DNA of 64,000 nucleotides from Magnetaquicoccus sp039908525 (lineage in GTDB: Bacteria; Pseudomonadota; Magnetococcia; Magnetococcales; Magnetaquicoccaceae). Positions 35,589 to 46,304 of the stretch are shown here, one piece after another. Location of the stretch: NCBI GenBank assembly GCA_039908525.1, contig JAMOAY010000009.1, positions 1 to 64,000 on the forward strand, written 5' to 3'. The notes beneath the pieces are model-generated. The model saw nothing but the letters and a program-made list of their open reading frames with translations, made no database searches and had not been told where the DNA came from. How positions within the stretch are numbered: position 1 is the first letter of the stretch; every line of letters starts with the position of its first letter. A program made the position numbers and the translations under genes.

Positions 35589-37295
35589 CTACAATAGCTC
35601 GCCCAGCAGCATCTCGTTGAGCCCTTTGCCAGCCGGCACCATGGGGTAGACATTGGCTTCGCGACGGACCCGGAAATCCATGATCACCGTGCCCGGATGC
35701 TCCATCCCCTGGCGCAGGATCGACTCCACCTCGGAAGGGCGGTCGGTGCGCAGGCCCAGCGCCCCGTAAGCCTCCGCCAGTTTGACAAAATCGGGGGCGA
35801 TTTCCAGATCGGTCTGTGCGTAGCGTTTGTTGTAGAAAAACTCCTGCCACTGGCGGACCATACCCAGAAAAGCGTTGTTCAGGATGACAATCTTGACCGG
35901 CAAACGATACTGCAAACAGGTGCCCAACTCCTGGATATTCATTTGAATGGAGCCATCTCCGGTGATCACCACCACCGGCATGTTGGGCCTGGCCACCTGG
36001 GCCCCGATGGCGGCCGGCAGCCCATAGCCCATGGTGCCCAGGCCGCCCGAGGTCAACCAGTGACGGGGCTGTTGAAACTCATAAAACTGGGCGGCCCACA
36101 TCTGATGCTGGCCCACATCGGTGGCGACGATGGCCTGACCTCTGGTCACGGTGCACAGGGTCTGAATGACATACTGGGACTCGATCACCTGTGCATCCTG
36201 GACAAAATGGAGGCAATCCTTGGCGCGCCACCCTTCGATCTGCTCCCACCATTTGAGGATGTCCGCCTGCCTGTCGGCAATGTTCTCTTCCTGGACAAGG
36301 CCGTTGATCTGCTCCAGCACGGCCCGCACATCGCCGACGATGGGCAGATCCACCCGGACATTCTTGGAGATGGAGGTGGGGTCCACATCGATATGGATGA
36401 TTTTGGCCTGGGTGGCAAAGGCGGCGATCTTGCCGGTCACCCGGTCGTCGAAGCGGGCACCGATGGCCACCAGCAGGTCACAATGGGAAACCGCCATGTT
36501 GGCTTCGTAGGTGCCATGCATGCCCAACATGCCGAGGAAGCGACCGTCGGTGGCCGGAAAGGAGCCCAGCCCCATCAGGGTGTTGGTGATGGGCAGATTC
36601 AAGGTTCGGGCAAGCTGTTGCAACCCTTTCGAGGCATTGGCGAGCACCACGCCGCCCCCGGTGTAGAGCAGGGGACGCCGGGCGGCCTGCAACATCTCCA
36701 CCGCCCGCCGTATCTGACGCGGATGGCCCTTGATGGTGGGACGGTAGGAACGAATCGCCACGTTGGTGCTGGCGGGTTGGAAATCACACGTGCTGCTGGT
36801 GACATCTTTAGGAATATCCACCAGGACCGGCCCCGGTCGACCACTCTTGGCGATATGGAACGCCTCCCGCAACACCCTTGCCAGGTCGCGCACATCCCGC
36901 ACCAGATAGTTGTGCTTGGTACAGGAGCGGGTGATGCCCACCGTGTCCACCTCCTGAAAGGCATCGTTGCCGATCAGGGCCACCGGCACCTGGGCCGAAA
37001 TGCAGAGGATGGGAATCGAATCCATGTAGGCGGTGGCCAGGCCGGTGACGGCATTGGTGGCGCCGGGACCCGAGGTGACCAGAGCCACGCCCACCTCCCC
37101 GGTGACCCGGGCATACCCATCCGCCGCATGCAAGGCGCCCTGTTCATGCCGAACCAGAATATGGGTCAACCGATCGTCGGCCTTGTGCATCTCGTCATAG
37201 ATGAACAAGGCCGCACCGCCCGGATAGCCGAACACCGTGCGCACCCCCTGCTCCAGCAGGCAGTGCACCACAATTTCCGCACCTGTCAATTGCAT
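35589..37295 (-). CDS. ilvB: Acetolactate synthase large (catalytic) subunit
   Basis: A 568-residue thiamine-diphosphate enzyme. I chose the ATG at 37295 (MQLTGAEI), with GGAG before it, over a TTG twelve bases upstream. The catalytic Glu lies in RHEQGALHAADGYAR. The ThDP/Mg motif is GDGSIQMNIQELGTCLQYRLPVKIVILNN, and the C-terminal NVYPMVPAG segment is typical. It joins two pyruvates, or pyruvate and 2-oxobutyrate, in branched-chain amino acid synthesis. About 50 bp separate it from the upstream receiver gene. I see no leader peptide or attenuator. Confidence 0.97.
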   Translation of the reverse strand: MQLTGAEIVVHCLLEQGVRTVFGYPGGAALFIYDEMHKADDRLTHILVRHEQGALHAADGYARVTGEVGVALVTSGPGATNAVTGLATAYMDSIPILCISAQVPVALIGNDAFQEVDTVGITRSCTKHNYLVRDVRDLARVLREAFHIAKSGRPGPVLVDIPKDVTSSTCDFQPASTNVAIRSYRPTIKGHPRQIRRAVEMLQAARRPLLYTGGGVVLANASKGLQQLARTLNLPITNTLMGLGSFPATDGRFLGMLGMHGTYEANMAVSHCDLLVAIGARFDDRVTGKIAAFATQAKIIHIDVDPTSISKNVRVDLPIVGDVRAVLEQINGLVQEENIADRQADILKWWEQIEGWRAKDCLHFVQDAQVIESQYVIQTLCTVTRGQAIVATDVGQHQMWAAQFYEFQQPRHWLTSGGLGTMGYGLPAAIGAQVARPNMPVVVITGDGSIQMNIQELGTCLQYRLPVKIVILNNAFLGMVRQWQEFFYNKRYAQTDLEIAPDFVKLAEAYGALGLRTDRPSEVESILRQGMEHPGTVIMDFRVRREANVYPMVPAGKGLNEMLLGELL

Positions 37296-37345
37296 GGGTA
37301 ACTCCAAACTTGTCTTCGTTTAATCAGAGGGTGCGAATGGTGGAA

Positions 37346-37711
37346 TCACAACAACCGCCCGACGGTCTCCAGCACGAGTCTGCGGCTGAACGGTTTTTCC
37401 AACTGCTGAACCGCGCCAAAATCTGTGGCGATGCGCAGACTGAACTGGGCATCCAGCCCCCGTCCGCCGCCGGACATGGCGATGATCTTGATCTCCGGGA
37501 AACTCTCTTGCAACTCCATGATGAGCTCCACCCCATCCTTTTCCGGCATCAGGATATCGGTAATCACCAGATCGGAGGGCTCTTCCCGGTAGCGCAACAC
37601 GCCCTGCTTGCCGTCGACCGCCTCGTCCACCTGGTGCCCGTCCTCTTCCAGAAACTCCCGCAACAGAGCCCGCACGGACGGATCATCATCAACAACCAGA
37701 ATGCGCGCCAT
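37346..37711 (-). CDS. CheY-like response regulator
   Basis: A 121-residue stand-alone receiver starting MARILVVDDDP. The acidic pocket DDD, phosphoacceptor Asp (LVITDILMPEKDG), Ser of AMSGGG and Lys of LEKPF are all present. It has no output domain. It sits between an unknown gene coupled to secF and the ilv genes, with small gaps, so it may be cotranscribed with either. No kinase is adjacent. Confidence 0.88.
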   Translation of the reverse strand: MARILVVDDDPSVRALLREFLEEDGHQVDEAVDGKQGVLRYREEPSDLVITDILMPEKDGVELIMELQESFPEIKIIAMSGGGRGLDAQFSLRIATDFGAVQQLEKPFSRRLVLETVGRLL

Positions 37712-37767
37712 CCTTTGCCCCCCTTTGACCAGCCAATATGTTCGTTGGGATTGGACAGGGCCAACCC

Positions 37768-38190
37768 TCAACCCGATTGCTCAGGACGGGAACGGTGATA
37801 GGCCTCGATCGATGCCTCCTGCACCTCGCGAATCATGTCGTCCCGGACCGCCAACAGTAATTCTACCGGCACTTGCAAAGTTCGGGCAACGCTTTTTATC
37901 TCTTCCCCGGCTTGAAAATGACGCTCTGCCAAGGTGATCTTCAGAAAATCGTCCAGGACAACCGCCTTGAACGCCGCGTCCGCCATTGTGAGGGCATCTG
38001 TCACCTTTTTCCAGGATTCTCCCTTGTGCAGCCTTTTTTTGAGAAAGGCCATGGCCTCGGCATGGATCTGGTCCTGATCCTCCGAAAAACCCGGCTGCAC
38101 CACATCGAAGCGGGTGTCATAATCTTCCTGTTCCGGTTTCAGGGGCTCTTTCCGGGTGGGATGGGCCGTTTTCCGGGTTGATTTGCTCAT
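37768..38190 (-). CDS. Hypothetical protein coupled to secF
   Basis: A 140-residue protein whose ATG overlaps the secF stop by four bases, with GGAGGG upstream. The N-terminal 35 residues are basic and disordered. The remainder is helical, with a possible helix-turn-helix-like stretch near residues 95-120 (AGEEIKSVARTLQVPVELLLAV). No family is recognised. Coupling to secF suggests steady coexpression with the translocase genes, but a DNA-binding role is only suggested by the helix pattern. Confidence 0.65.
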   Translation of the reverse strand: MSKSTRKTAHPTRKEPLKPEQEDYDTRFDVVQPGFSEDQDQIHAEAMAFLKKRLHKGESWKKVTDALTMADAAFKAVVLDDFLKITLAERHFQAGEEIKSVARTLQVPVELLLAVRDDMIREVQEASIEAYHRSRPEQSG

Positions 38191-39134
38191 ACGCCCTCCG
38201 TGGTTTGCGACAGGGGTTGTGTGGATGCAGAACGCCCCGGTCGGTCCAGCAACAGGACAATCTGGCAGGCCACGAAGATGGAGGAGTAGGTGCCGAGCAC
38301 CACGCCGCAAAAAAGGGCCAGCGCAAAATCATGAATCACCAGACCACCAAACAGCAACAGGGCGATCAAAACCAGGACCACGGTCAACGAGGTGATGATG
38401 GTGCGTGACAGGGTATCGTTGACCGCCCGGTTGATAACCACCGCCATTGCATCTTTTTTGGAACGGCCTCTCTCTTCACGCACCCGGTCAAACACCACAA
38501 TGGTGTCGTTGATGGAGTAGCCGATTACGGTCAGGACGGCGGCCAGCACCACCAGAGTGAACTCTTTCTGGGTCACGGAAAACAGCCCCAGGACGATGAT
38601 CACGTCATGGATGAGAGAGAGGATGGCGCCATAGGCGAAACGCCACTCAAACCGCCAGGCGATGAAAACCAGAATGGCGATAAAGGAGTAGAGCACGGCC
38701 AACAGACCACTGACCACCAGTTCCGAGCCCACCTGAGGTCCGACAAACTCCACCCGCCGCAACTCCACCCCCCCCTCGGTGGTCAACGGTTTGACGCTCT
38801 CCACCACCTGCGCGGCCAGAGCACTCTGCGCATCGGTCCCGGATGGCTGCTTGGCCACCCGAATCAGGATCTCTTCCGGGGCACCGAACTCCTGAATGGA
38901 GACATCCCCCAGTTCCAGTTTGGCCAGGGCAGCGCGAACCTGGTCCAGATGGGGCGGTTTGACAAAGCGCACCTGGACCAGAGTCCCACCGGAAAAATCG
39001 ATACCCAGGTTCAAACCGTGGACCAGCAGCGAAACAATGCTCAACAGGGTCAGCAACCCCGACAGAGAAAAGGCGATGGTCTGGGATCGAAAACAGACAA
39101 AATCAAAGCGGGTCTTGTTGTGAATCAACTCCAT
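38187..39134 (-). CDS. secF: Protein translocase accessory subunit SecF
   Basis: A 315-residue RND-type membrane protein. The first helix is near residue 20, followed by the GLNLGIDFSGGTLVQVRF segment, a periplasmic domain and five more helices. The conserved GYSINDTIVVFDRVREE motif is present. With SecD it uses the proton gradient to pull exported proteins out of SecYEG. It lies downstream of secD with a 57-bp gap. Confidence 0.96.
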   Translation of the reverse strand: MELIHNKTRFDFVCFRSQTIAFSLSGLLTLLSIVSLLVHGLNLGIDFSGGTLVQVRFVKPPHLDQVRAALAKLELGDVSIQEFGAPEEILIRVAKQPSGTDAQSALAAQVVESVKPLTTEGGVELRRVEFVGPQVGSELVVSGLLAVLYSFIAILVFIAWRFEWRFAYGAILSLIHDVIIVLGLFSVTQKEFTLVVLAAVLTVIGYSINDTIVVFDRVREERGRSKKDAMAVVINRAVNDTLSRTIITSLTVVLVLIALLLFGGLVIHDFALALFCGVVLGTYSSIFVACQIVLLLDRPGRSASTQPLSQTTEGV

Positions 39135-39191
39135 GGCAACATTTCCTCCGGGATATCGGTACGGTCTGACTGAGTGGGCATGCTCTTCCGG

Positions 39192-40772
39192 TTAAACGCT
39201 CAAGGTTTTTACATGCCGACCCTGCAACAGCATATCCAGGACCACCCGGGTGACAAAGACGGCGGTATACATGGAGATGAGCAGGCCAATGGAGAGGGTG
39301 ACGGCAAACCCTCGCACCGGCCCGGTCCCGTAAATGTAGAGCACCAGTCCGGTGATTAAAGTGGTGATATGGGAGTCCAGAATGGTGGCAAAGGCCCTGG
39401 AATAGCCGTGTTCAATGGCGGCCAGCGGGGTTTTCCCCAGGCGCAACTCTTCGCGGATGCGCTCGAAAATAAGCACGTTGGCATCCACGGACATGCCCAT
39501 CAACAATACCGCCCCCGCAATGCCGGGCATGGTCAGGGTGGCCTGCAGCATGGCCAGAGCGGCCATCAGCATGATCACGTTGAGCATCACCGCCATGTTG
39601 GCCAACCAGCCGAAACCCTTGTAATAGACCCCCATGAACAGCAACACCAGCGCACCGCCGATCAGGATGGAGGCCAGCCCCTGGTCCACCGAGTCACGCC
39701 CCAGCGTGGGGCCCACCGTGCGCTCTTCGACAATCTTGACCGGAGCTGGCAGGGCGCCGGCGCGCAGGATAATGGCCAGATCGTGTGACTCTTCGGTGGT
39801 GAAACTGCCACTGATCTGGGCGCGTCCTCCTTCGATCTTTTCCCGAATGACTGGCGCGGAATAGACCACATTGTCCAGGACAATCGCCATCCGCTCTCCC
39901 ACATGTTCGCCGGTCAACTGGGCGAACTTGCGTTCCCCCTGACGGTTGAAGGTGATGGAGACATAGGGCTCGTTGTACTGGGTAAAGTTGACGCGGGCGT
40001 CGGTCAGCAGATCTCCGGAGATGACCGTGCGTTTTTTAAGCAGGTAGGGTTGACGATTTTTTTGTCCCGACTCCCGGTTGCCGTAGAGCACCACATCCCC
40101 CGGCGGCAGACGCCCGGCCAGGGCAGCCGAGAGATCCCCTTTTTCGTCCACCATCTTGAACTCCAGGCGGGCCGTGCGACCGATCAACGCCTTGGCCCGG
40201 GTTGGATCGCTCAGGCCGGGCAATTGGATCAGGATGCGCTCTTCACCCTGCTTCTGAATGGTCGGCTCGGTCACCCCGAACTGGTCCACCCTGGAACGGA
40301 TGGTCTGAATGGATTGTTCCATGGCAAAGCGCCGGATCTCTTTCTGCTCCGCAGCCTTGATGGTCATGCGCAACCGTTTGTTGGCGCTCTCCTCCTGAAT
40401 CTGCACCGTGGGCAGATCTTTTTCCAGTGTCTGCCGCATCTTGGGTGAGTCTGCTGCCTCCAGCAGTTGTACCACGACGGTGTCTGTTCCTTCGCGGTCG
40501 ACGCTCTGGTAGCGCAGTTGCTCCCGGCGCAAGATGACCCGTACCTCATCCACCAGATTCTCCGCCGTCTGCTCGACGGCCTTGTCGGTCTCCACATTCA
40601 GCAGCAGGTACAAACCGCCCTGCAAATCCAGTCCCTGCGCGATGACGCGCTGGGGCAGCCAGGCGGGCCACCAGGCGGGCGTACCGCCGTACAGGCTGGG
40701 AAAGACATACAATGCGGACAACAGCACGGAAAGCAGAACGATTCCGGGCTTCCAGAGGGGTACCTGTCGCAT
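39192..40772 (-). CDS. secD: Protein translocase accessory subunit SecD
   Basis: A 526-residue membrane protein. The N-terminal helix is followed by the conserved GLDLQGGLYLLL motif and a large periplasmic P1 region (about residues 45-340). Five C-terminal helices follow, with the SVDANVLIFERIREEL motif in which the Asp takes part in proton movement. Length and motifs are normal. The gene begins 4 bp after yajC, so yajC-secD-secF form one operon. Confidence 0.97.
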   Translation of the reverse strand: MRQVPLWKPGIVLLSVLLSALYVFPSLYGGTPAWWPAWLPQRVIAQGLDLQGGLYLLLNVETDKAVEQTAENLVDEVRVILRREQLRYQSVDREGTDTVVVQLLEAADSPKMRQTLEKDLPTVQIQEESANKRLRMTIKAAEQKEIRRFAMEQSIQTIRSRVDQFGVTEPTIQKQGEERILIQLPGLSDPTRAKALIGRTARLEFKMVDEKGDLSAALAGRLPPGDVVLYGNRESGQKNRQPYLLKKRTVISGDLLTDARVNFTQYNEPYVSITFNRQGERKFAQLTGEHVGERMAIVLDNVVYSAPVIREKIEGGRAQISGSFTTEESHDLAIILRAGALPAPVKIVEERTVGPTLGRDSVDQGLASILIGGALVLLFMGVYYKGFGWLANMAVMLNVIMLMAALAMLQATLTMPGIAGAVLLMGMSVDANVLIFERIREELRLGKTPLAAIEHGYSRAFATILDSHITTLITGLVLYIYGTGPVRGFAVTLSIGLLISMYTAVFVTRVVLDMLLQGRHVKTLSV

Positions 40773-40776
40773 GGGA

Positions 40777-41166
40777 TCAACCTTGATTCTCTTCCGTTGT
40801 GCCGGGTTTCTCTTTCTCCAGTGCGCTGTTGGCCTTGGCCGTGACCTCGGTCACGTTGACCCGGCGCACCCGGACGCGCATGGGGCGGAACACCCGGTTG
40901 CCAATCTCCACATCCCCCACCTCCAGGATGATCAGATCCTCTTCGACCCGATGGATCCGGCCCATCAAGCCACCGTTGGTGACCACCGAATCGCCACGGC
41001 CCAGGTTGGCCACCATCTCTTTGTGGGTCTTGGCCTGTTTCTGTTGGGGACGGATCACCAGGAAGTAGAAGATGGCAAACAGGGCAACCATGAAAATGAT
41101 GTTGCCCATGGCCGCTTCCGGTCCGGAGGGGTTGGCGGCCTGGGCGGTGCTGATCAGATCAAACAT
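40777..41166 (-). CDS. yajC: Preprotein translocase subunit YajC
   Basis: A 129-residue single-pass membrane protein. The helix near residues 20-40 is followed by the family signature VIRPQQKQAKTHKEMVANLGRGDSVVTNGGLMGRI. The C-terminal tail is charged and longer than in Escherichia coli. YajC joins SecDF in the holotranslocon. It heads the translocase operon, about 135 bp after tgt. Confidence 0.95.
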   Translation of the reverse strand: MFDLISTAQAANPSGPEAAMGNIIFMVALFAIFYFLVIRPQQKQAKTHKEMVANLGRGDSVVTNGGLMGRIHRVEEDLIILEVGDVEIGNRVFRPMRVRVRRVNVTEVTAKANSALEKEKPGTTEENQG

Positions 41167-41301
41167 ACGATGGACTCTCCCTGTATTGCAGGTCTCTTGG
41201 GGTGAACGGTCACACTGAGCCGGTTGACGCTAGGACAGTACAACCGGGTTGTAAAGGATTTTAATGGTCTTTGGATCGGCCTCGTTCAACAAATGTGGCC
41301 A

Positions 41302-42446
<1,145 letters not shown>

Positions 42447-42450
<4 letters not shown>

Positions 42451-43505
42451 CGCTCCTCGTGAGGAAACAGCAGTTGGGCATCACCGTAGGAGTAGAAACG
42501 GTAGCCCCGGTGGATGGCATGGGCATAGTCCCGATCAAGCCGCCGTTTGCCGACAAAGGCGGCGACCAGCATCAGCAGGGTGGAGCGGGGCAGATGAAAA
42601 TTGGTGATCAGGGCATCGACGGCGCGGAACCGGTAGCCCGGCAGAATGAACAGCCCGGTTTCTCCAGACAGGGGGCGCACCCGGCCACTGGGCAGGGCGG
42701 CGCTCTCCAGCACGCGGAGCGCGGTGGTGCCCACCGCGATGATGCGCCCCTGCCGGGCGCGGGTGGCATTGATCAGGCGGGCAGTATGTGGGGAGAGGAG
42801 GCAGCGTTCCCGATGCATGCGATGCCGGGAAAGCTGCTCCTCCCGTACCGGTTGGAAGGTGCCCGGTCCAACATGCAGGGTGACGGTGGTCGTGCGGACG
42901 CCCCCGGCGCGCAACCGGGCCAGGAGGGGTATGGTGAAATGGAGACCGGCGGTCGGGGCGGCCACGGCGCCCGGTTGACGGGCATAGACCGTTTGATAAC
43001 GCTGCGCATCCTGGCGGGGATCGGAAGCGGTGATATAGGGCGGCAGGGGCAGATGGCCGTACCGCTGCAGGGCGGCGGGCAGCTCCTCCGGGCGGGCCGA
43101 CAGCGCCACGCGAAAACCGGCGCCCAGTCGCTCCAGAAAAACAATCCGCAATTCCGGTGCGATCTGGATCTGCAAGCCTGGGTTAATCTTCTTGTGGCTG
43201 CTGGCCATGGCCTCCCAGTGACCGGCTTCAGGCAAAGGTTTGACCAGCAGAATTTCGATGCGTCCTCCCGAGGGTTTGCAGGCCAGAAAGCGGGCAGGAA
43301 TGACCTGGGTGTCGTTCAACACCAGCAAGTCCCCCGCACGCAGCCAGTCAGGCAGTTGACGGAACCGCTGATCCCGAACGGCGTGCGGCAGGCTGACCAG
43401 CAATCGGGAGCGGTCCCGGCACGCAACCGGCCTTTGGGCAATCTGCCCTGGGGGCAGACGGTAGTCGAAGTGGCTGAGGCGCCAGGTGGAGGAGGGGAGG
43501 TGCAT
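42447..43505 (-). CDS. queA: S-adenosylmethionine:tRNA ribosyltransferase-isomerase QueA
   Basis: A 352-residue enzyme making epoxyqueuosine from preQ1-tRNA. I prefer the ATG at 43505 (MHLPSS) because the longer frame from 43538 overlaps the upstream gene and has a badly spaced ribosome site. FDYRLPPGQIAQRP at the N-terminus, the LLVLNDTQVIPAR segment and the C-terminal ITNFHLPRSTLLMLVAAF are typical. The start is the least certain part of this call. Confidence 0.93.
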
Positions 43506-43516
43506 GGGGTATCGGG

Positions 43517-44497
43517 TCAGCCCTCTTTTTTTTGCCATTCCTCTTTGAGTTGCACAATCCTGGGCAGAATGTCGGTAAAGATCTGCACCAGGCGTGGTTC
43601 AAAATGGCTGCCGGCGTTCTTTTGGATCTCGGCCATCGCCTCCGGAACGCTCCAAGGTTCTTTGTAGGGGCGCTTGGTGGTCAGGGCATCGAAAACATCG
43701 GCCAGGGCAACGATGCGGGCCGATTCCGGGATTGCCGACCTGGCCAATCCCTTGGGATAACCGCTGCCATTCCATTTCTCGTGGTGGCAGAGGGCAATCT
43801 CCGCCGCCATGATGAAGATGGGCGTATCGCTTTTGCTGAGAATCTTGTGGCCGATGGTGGTATGGGTTTTCATGATTGTCCACTCTTCCGGGGTCAGCTG
43901 GCGGGGCGCCTTCAGAATGGCATCCGGAATGCCGATCTTGCCGGTGTCGTGCATGGGTGCCGCCAACTCCAGCCACTCTGCCTGGCGTTCGGGCCACCCC
44001 TCTGCGTCGGCGATGGCGCGGGCATAGGCGGCCATGCGCCAGATGTGCATGCCGGTATCCGTGTCGTTGTAATGTCCGGCCTCTCCCAGCATGAAGATGG
44101 CCTCCCGCTGGCTGTCTTCCAACTCTTTGGCCCGCACGAGAGAGAGGTGCGTCTGGACCCGCCTGAGCACCACAGGACTGGAGACCGGTTTTGAGAGATA
44201 GTCCACCGCCCCGGCGTCGAAGGCCTTGGTCTCGTCCTGGACGCTGTTCATGGCGGTGATGAAAATCACCGGGATATCCCGTGTGGCGGGATTGTTCTTG
44301 AGTTTTTCGCACACCTCATGGCCATCCATGCCCGGCATCATCACATCCAGCAGTATGATATCCGGCGGATCCTGGGCAACCATTCCCAGCGCCTGTGCAC
44401 CATCCAGGGCGAGGGTCAGATGGTACTGTTCCTTCAGAATGTGGCGCAGCAACAGCAGATTGTTGGGCTCGTCATCGACAATCAAGATCTTTTTCAT
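43517..44497 (-). CDS. Response regulator with HD-GYP output (RpfG-like)
   Basis: A 326-residue two-domain regulator. The receiver (about 1-120) has DDEP, the phosphoacceptor Asp in IILLDVMMPGMDG, the Thr of FITAM and the Lys of LSKPV. The HD-GYP domain (about 140-320) has HDTGKIGIPDAIL and HHEKWNGSGYPKGL, close to the consensus though Asn replaces the usual Asp. It should hydrolyse c-di-GMP when phosphorylated. Its start overlaps the nudix stop (TGATG). It is not next to a kinase. Confidence 0.93.
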   Translation of the reverse strand: MKKILIVDDEPNNLLLLRHILKEQYHLTLALDGAQALGMVAQDPPDIILLDVMMPGMDGHEVCEKLKNNPATRDIPVIFITAMNSVQDETKAFDAGAVDYLSKPVSSPVVLRRVQTHLSLVRAKELEDSQREAIFMLGEAGHYNDTDTGMHIWRMAAYARAIADAEGWPERQAEWLELAAPMHDTGKIGIPDAILKAPRQLTPEEWTIMKTHTTIGHKILSKSDTPIFIMAAEIALCHHEKWNGSGYPKGLARSAIPESARIVALADVFDALTTKRPYKEPWSVPEAMAEIQKNAGSHFEPRLVQIFTDILPRIVQLKEEWQKKEG

Positions 44498-45102
44498 CAG
44501 CCGTTATCCCGTATTGTGCCGGTCTGGCGCAATGCCTGTCTGTGTTGAGCCAGCCAGTGCAACCCCATGTAAGCCGGGCTGTTGCTGATTTGACCATCGT
44601 GCAGCAGTTGCATGGCCTGCGCAAAAGGCATGGGCAGCACCTCGATATCCTCATCTTCATGGAGCAGTCCTCCCCCGGGGGCTGCCTGGTGACGGCTGTC
44701 TATGATGCCCAGGAACAGATGCACCCGCTCGATGCTGAGATGGGGGGCCGGATAGTAGGTCACGATGTGCTGCAATTGGGTGACCTCCCAACCGATCTCC
44801 TCCAGAACCTCCCGCCGTGCATCGTGGTGAATGTCCGTCTCGCTGCACCCACCGGCCACAATCTCCAGACACCACCCCTGTTCGCCCGCCAGGTGGGGAC
44901 CCAGGCGGAACTGGCGGCTCAAAACGACCGTATCCCGCTCGGGGTCGTAGGGCAGAACGGCCACAGAGTCGCTGCGCAACAGGGTTTCCCAACTCACCTC
45001 CTGGCTCATCTGGCCGCTGAACCGCTGGTAGCGCAGGCGAATCTTCTCCAGTCGGACAAATCCCTGATGCAGTTTTGTCCGCTCCAGAATCTCGACCTTC
45101 AT
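44497..45102 (-). CDS. NUDIX hydrolase, ADP-ribose pyrophosphatase-like
   Basis: A 201-residue protein whose fold and strand order fit ADP-sugar pyrophosphatases (LPYDPERDTVVLSRQFRLG, LEIVAGG, then the Nudix helix). The Nudix box reads GGCSETDIHHDARREVLEEIG: the REVLEEIG metal-binding half is intact. The first half lacks one residue and the usual GE compared with the consensus. Activity on ADP-ribose or a related sugar nucleotide is likely. The start is the ATG at 45102. Confidence 0.88.
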   Translation of the reverse strand: MKVEILERTKLHQGFVRLEKIRLRYQRFSGQMSQEVSWETLLRSDSVAVLPYDPERDTVVLSRQFRLGPHLAGEQGWCLEIVAGGCSETDIHHDARREVLEEIGWEVTQLQHIVTYYPAPHLSIERVHLFLGIIDSRHQAAPGGGLLHEDEDIEVLPMPFAQAMQLLHDGQISNSPAYMGLHWLAQHRQALRQTGTIRDNG

Positions 45103-45412
45103 TGTCCGGGGCTCCTGTCTGGGTAGTGGGGGGGCCGCCAGGCCCATCTTTTTGACCCGCACCCGTTCGCGACGACCAGCGTCAAATCCTGGTCCATTGC
45201 GGTGCCGGGAGACAACCGACCCCCCAGCGCCGCACGATTCTACACCGGCCTCGTGGCGATTGCCAACCCTTTACCCTGTGCGGTCAACCACAGGCCCCGG
45301 GTTGGACGGCGGAGTTGGTCCTGCAATTGCTTTAATCCACCCATGTCCGTTACGCTCAGCCGGGTACGGTTCGATAAATAATTAAAAAAACAAAATGTTA
45401 AGGAGACACAGC
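45103..45412. other. Divergent intergenic region
   Basis: A 310-bp gap between the minus-strand nudix gene and the plus-strand coiled-coil gene. The last 50 bases are strikingly AT-rich (ATAAATAATTAAAAAAACAAAATG), unlike the rest of the window, and probably hold a promoter. I cannot assign -35 and -10 boxes with confidence. No gene is seen. Confidence 0.5.
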
Positions 45413-45874
45413 ATGAATCTTTCCGGGCAACAGCACCTGTCAGCCATCCAACAGGAGTCCGCAGTTTTTTCGACGGTGCCTTCTGTCGCTGGGGTGCGGA
45501 ACGACGACGATCTTTTCGCCCTTGGAGAAGCCACTGAGAACTCTCATACCTTGACGAACATGTTGCCTGGCAACAGACTGGCCCAGATGCTGGAGAGCCG
45601 CATCAACGGTTTGATCCAGACGATCACCCGTTTGCATGCGACCAACAGTGAGTTGCGTCAAAGGATCAGCGATCACGATGAATACATCGACATGCTGGAG
45701 CAGGAAAACGCGATGCTGGCGCAACAGTTGGAGCAGTTTACCGCCGCCCAGGGGCAGGTAATTGACGGCTTGGCGCAGATTTTAAATCGCTTTCCCGGTG
45801 GGGCATGGATGGCGGACCAGGGTGATGAGATGGATGAGGAAGAGGGGTTGTTGGAGTCGCGCGTCGCCGCCTGA
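45413..45874 (+). CDS. Coiled-coil protein of unknown function
   Basis: A 153-residue soluble protein with an AAGGAG site nine bases before its ATG. The first 50 residues look disordered. Residues about 55-115 form a long heptad-patterned helix (LESRINGLIQTITRL, then LEQENAMLAQQLEQF), and the C-terminus is acidic. No family is recognised. It is the first gene of the plus-strand run leading to the phosphorelay kinase, so it could be a structural or signalling partner. Confidence 0.7.
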   Translation: MNLSGQQHLSAIQQESAVFSTVPSVAGVRNDDDLFALGEATENSHTLTNMLPGNRLAQMLESRINGLIQTITRLHATNSELRQRISDHDEYIDMLEQENAMLAQQLEQFTAAQGQVIDGLAQILNRFPGGAWMADQGDEMDEEEGLLESRVAA

Positions 45875-45912
45875 GGTGATGGCGGGGTTTGTATCTGCCG
45901 TGAGGAGTTCAT

Positions 45913-46272
45913 GTGACAGGGGTCATCCGTCTGTATTGCGCGTACTGCAATCCGCATCGCTTTTTCCATCCAGACCGCCGTGCCGCCCAACAGGGCCCGT
46001 TGGGCGAATTGGTCTCCATGGAGGAACATCGACGGAAAAAGGCGCGCCGACAAAGTCTGGAGCGCCGTATTTGCATGGGGCTTCCGGCGGGCATGGCGGA
46101 TCGTCGTGGTGCATCCCCGGGTCGTCGCTGCCGGGATGGCTATGCCTGGTTTGAAGGGTGTATCGAGGAGGCCATGCAAGCCCAATGGCTGGTGGCGGTG
46201 GTCGACGATGCCGTGGACTCCGAACAGCCAGCATTGGTGCTTTGTCCGAAGTGTCGCAGAAAAATCCGTTGA
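45913..46272 (+). CDS. Small zinc-ribbon-like protein
   Basis: A 119-residue protein starting at a GTG with GAGGAG six bases upstream. Two CxxC pairs lie at the ends (CAYC near residue 9, CPKC near 112), which could form one zinc site. The middle is Arg-rich (EEHRRKKARRQSLERR), suggesting nucleic-acid contact. No family is recognised. It sits 33 bp before the hybrid kinase gene on the same strand. Confidence 0.6.
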   Translation: MTGVIRLYCAYCNPHRFFHPDRRAAQQGPLGELVSMEEHRRKKARRQSLERRICMGLPAGMADRRGASPGRRCRDGYAWFEGCIEEAMQAQWLVAVVDDAVDSEQPALVLCPKCRRKIR

Positions 46273-46304
46273 TCCGGAAGGGTTGAGCAGGGGCATCTCC
46301 AGGC

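Noticed and set aside
35697..37301. 534-codon plus-strand frame opposite ilvB
   Set aside because: The minus-strand ilvB is clear from ThDP motifs and operon context. The opposite frame has no recognisable domain.
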